Below are positions 11,950 to 12,011 of a stretch of DNA of 12,011 nucleotides, piece by piece. The notes under the pieces are model-generated. The model worked only from the letters and a program-made list of their open reading frames with translations. It had not been told where the DNA came from and did no database searches. The DNA comes from REEB48 sp964355085 (lineage in GTDB: Bacteria; Patescibacteriota; Minisyncoccia; UBA6257; 02-FULL-45-10c). The first letter of the stretch is position 1, and each line of letters starts with the position of its first letter. Location of the stretch: contig CAYHBW010000025.1 in assembly GCA_964355085.1 (NCBI GenBank), forward strand, positions 1-12,011. The letters are read 5' to 3'. A program made the translations under genes and the position numbers.

Positions 11950-11962
11950 CTACGTGTAAAGT

Positions 11963-12011
11963 TCAATAGCTTGGAATAGATTTAATGATATCCATCGGGG
12001 TTTTCATGTTC
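11963..12011 (-). other. window edge, possible C-terminal end of a minus-strand gene
   Basis: A minus-strand frame is open from the edge to a stop at 11963-11965, reading NMKTPMDIIKSIPSY. This would place a convergent gene end 23 bases from the bidirectional terminator. A second minus frame (stop 11982-11984) and a plus ATG at 11985 are also open to the edge. With so few codons none can be preferred strongly. Confidence 0.25.

Overview
The window looks like chromosomal DNA of a Patescibacteria (CPR)-like bacterium, probably Parcubacteria-related. This is an inference from gene content and style, not a proof. The pointers are a short UPF0213-type GIY-YIG protein, one XerA-type tyrosine recombinase, a TraR/DksA-type zinc protein with an acidic DEAEE stretch, a proline-rich single-pass membrane protein, a tRNA without encoded CCA, and several genes with no Shine-Dalgarno (SD) sequence, some of which appear leaderless. 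A putative c-type cytochrome lipoprotein is out of character for that group and deserves attention.

Layout. At 1-587 (-) is the N-terminal part of an SPFH/band 7-like membrane protein. Its promoter is back-to-back with that of a tRNA-Leu(UAG) (764-845, +), and the two -35 boxes overlap. A CPBP-family membrane protease (911-1582, +) with a terminator follows, then an AT-rich GIY-YIG gene (1659-1913, +). A minus-strand block holds a tyrosine recombinase (2249-3157) and a 66-residue Cys/His protein (1957-2157), ending at a terminator. The 306 bases upstream of the recombinase hold an extended -10 promoter and a 143-bp inverted-repeat structure that would form its whole 5' leader. An orphan 77-residue gene (3464-3697, +) follows, then a 26-bp dyad and the cytochrome c-like lipoprotein (3876-4499, -).

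The core block is rpsO (4763-5029), a NYN/LabA-type PIN-like nuclease (5151-5696) and pnp (5738-7843), all on +. It joins ribosomal protein S15 with the exoribonuclease PNPase, as in many bacteria, but with an extra putative RNase between them. A terminator, a perfect 25-bp palindrome and a leaderless-type promoter lead into a proline-rich single-TM protein (7999-9123, +). This converges on comM (9158-10696, -) across a shared bidirectional terminator. A dksA/traR-like gene (10768-11109, -) lies upstream of comM, and an unrecognised 213-residue protein (11268-11909, +) is divergent from it.

How the parts fit. Most of the window is housekeeping: translation, RNA decay, transcriptional control, ComM-type DNA handling and membrane proteolysis. 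The accessory-looking part is about 1.6-4.7 kb: GIY-YIG, small Cys/His protein, recombinase, orphan gene and cytochrome-like lipoprotein. This interval carries related inverted repeats built around ACTGCC(T/C)GG, with the best-defined pair flanking the recombinase leader. No CRISPR array, rRNA gene or insertion sequence was seen.
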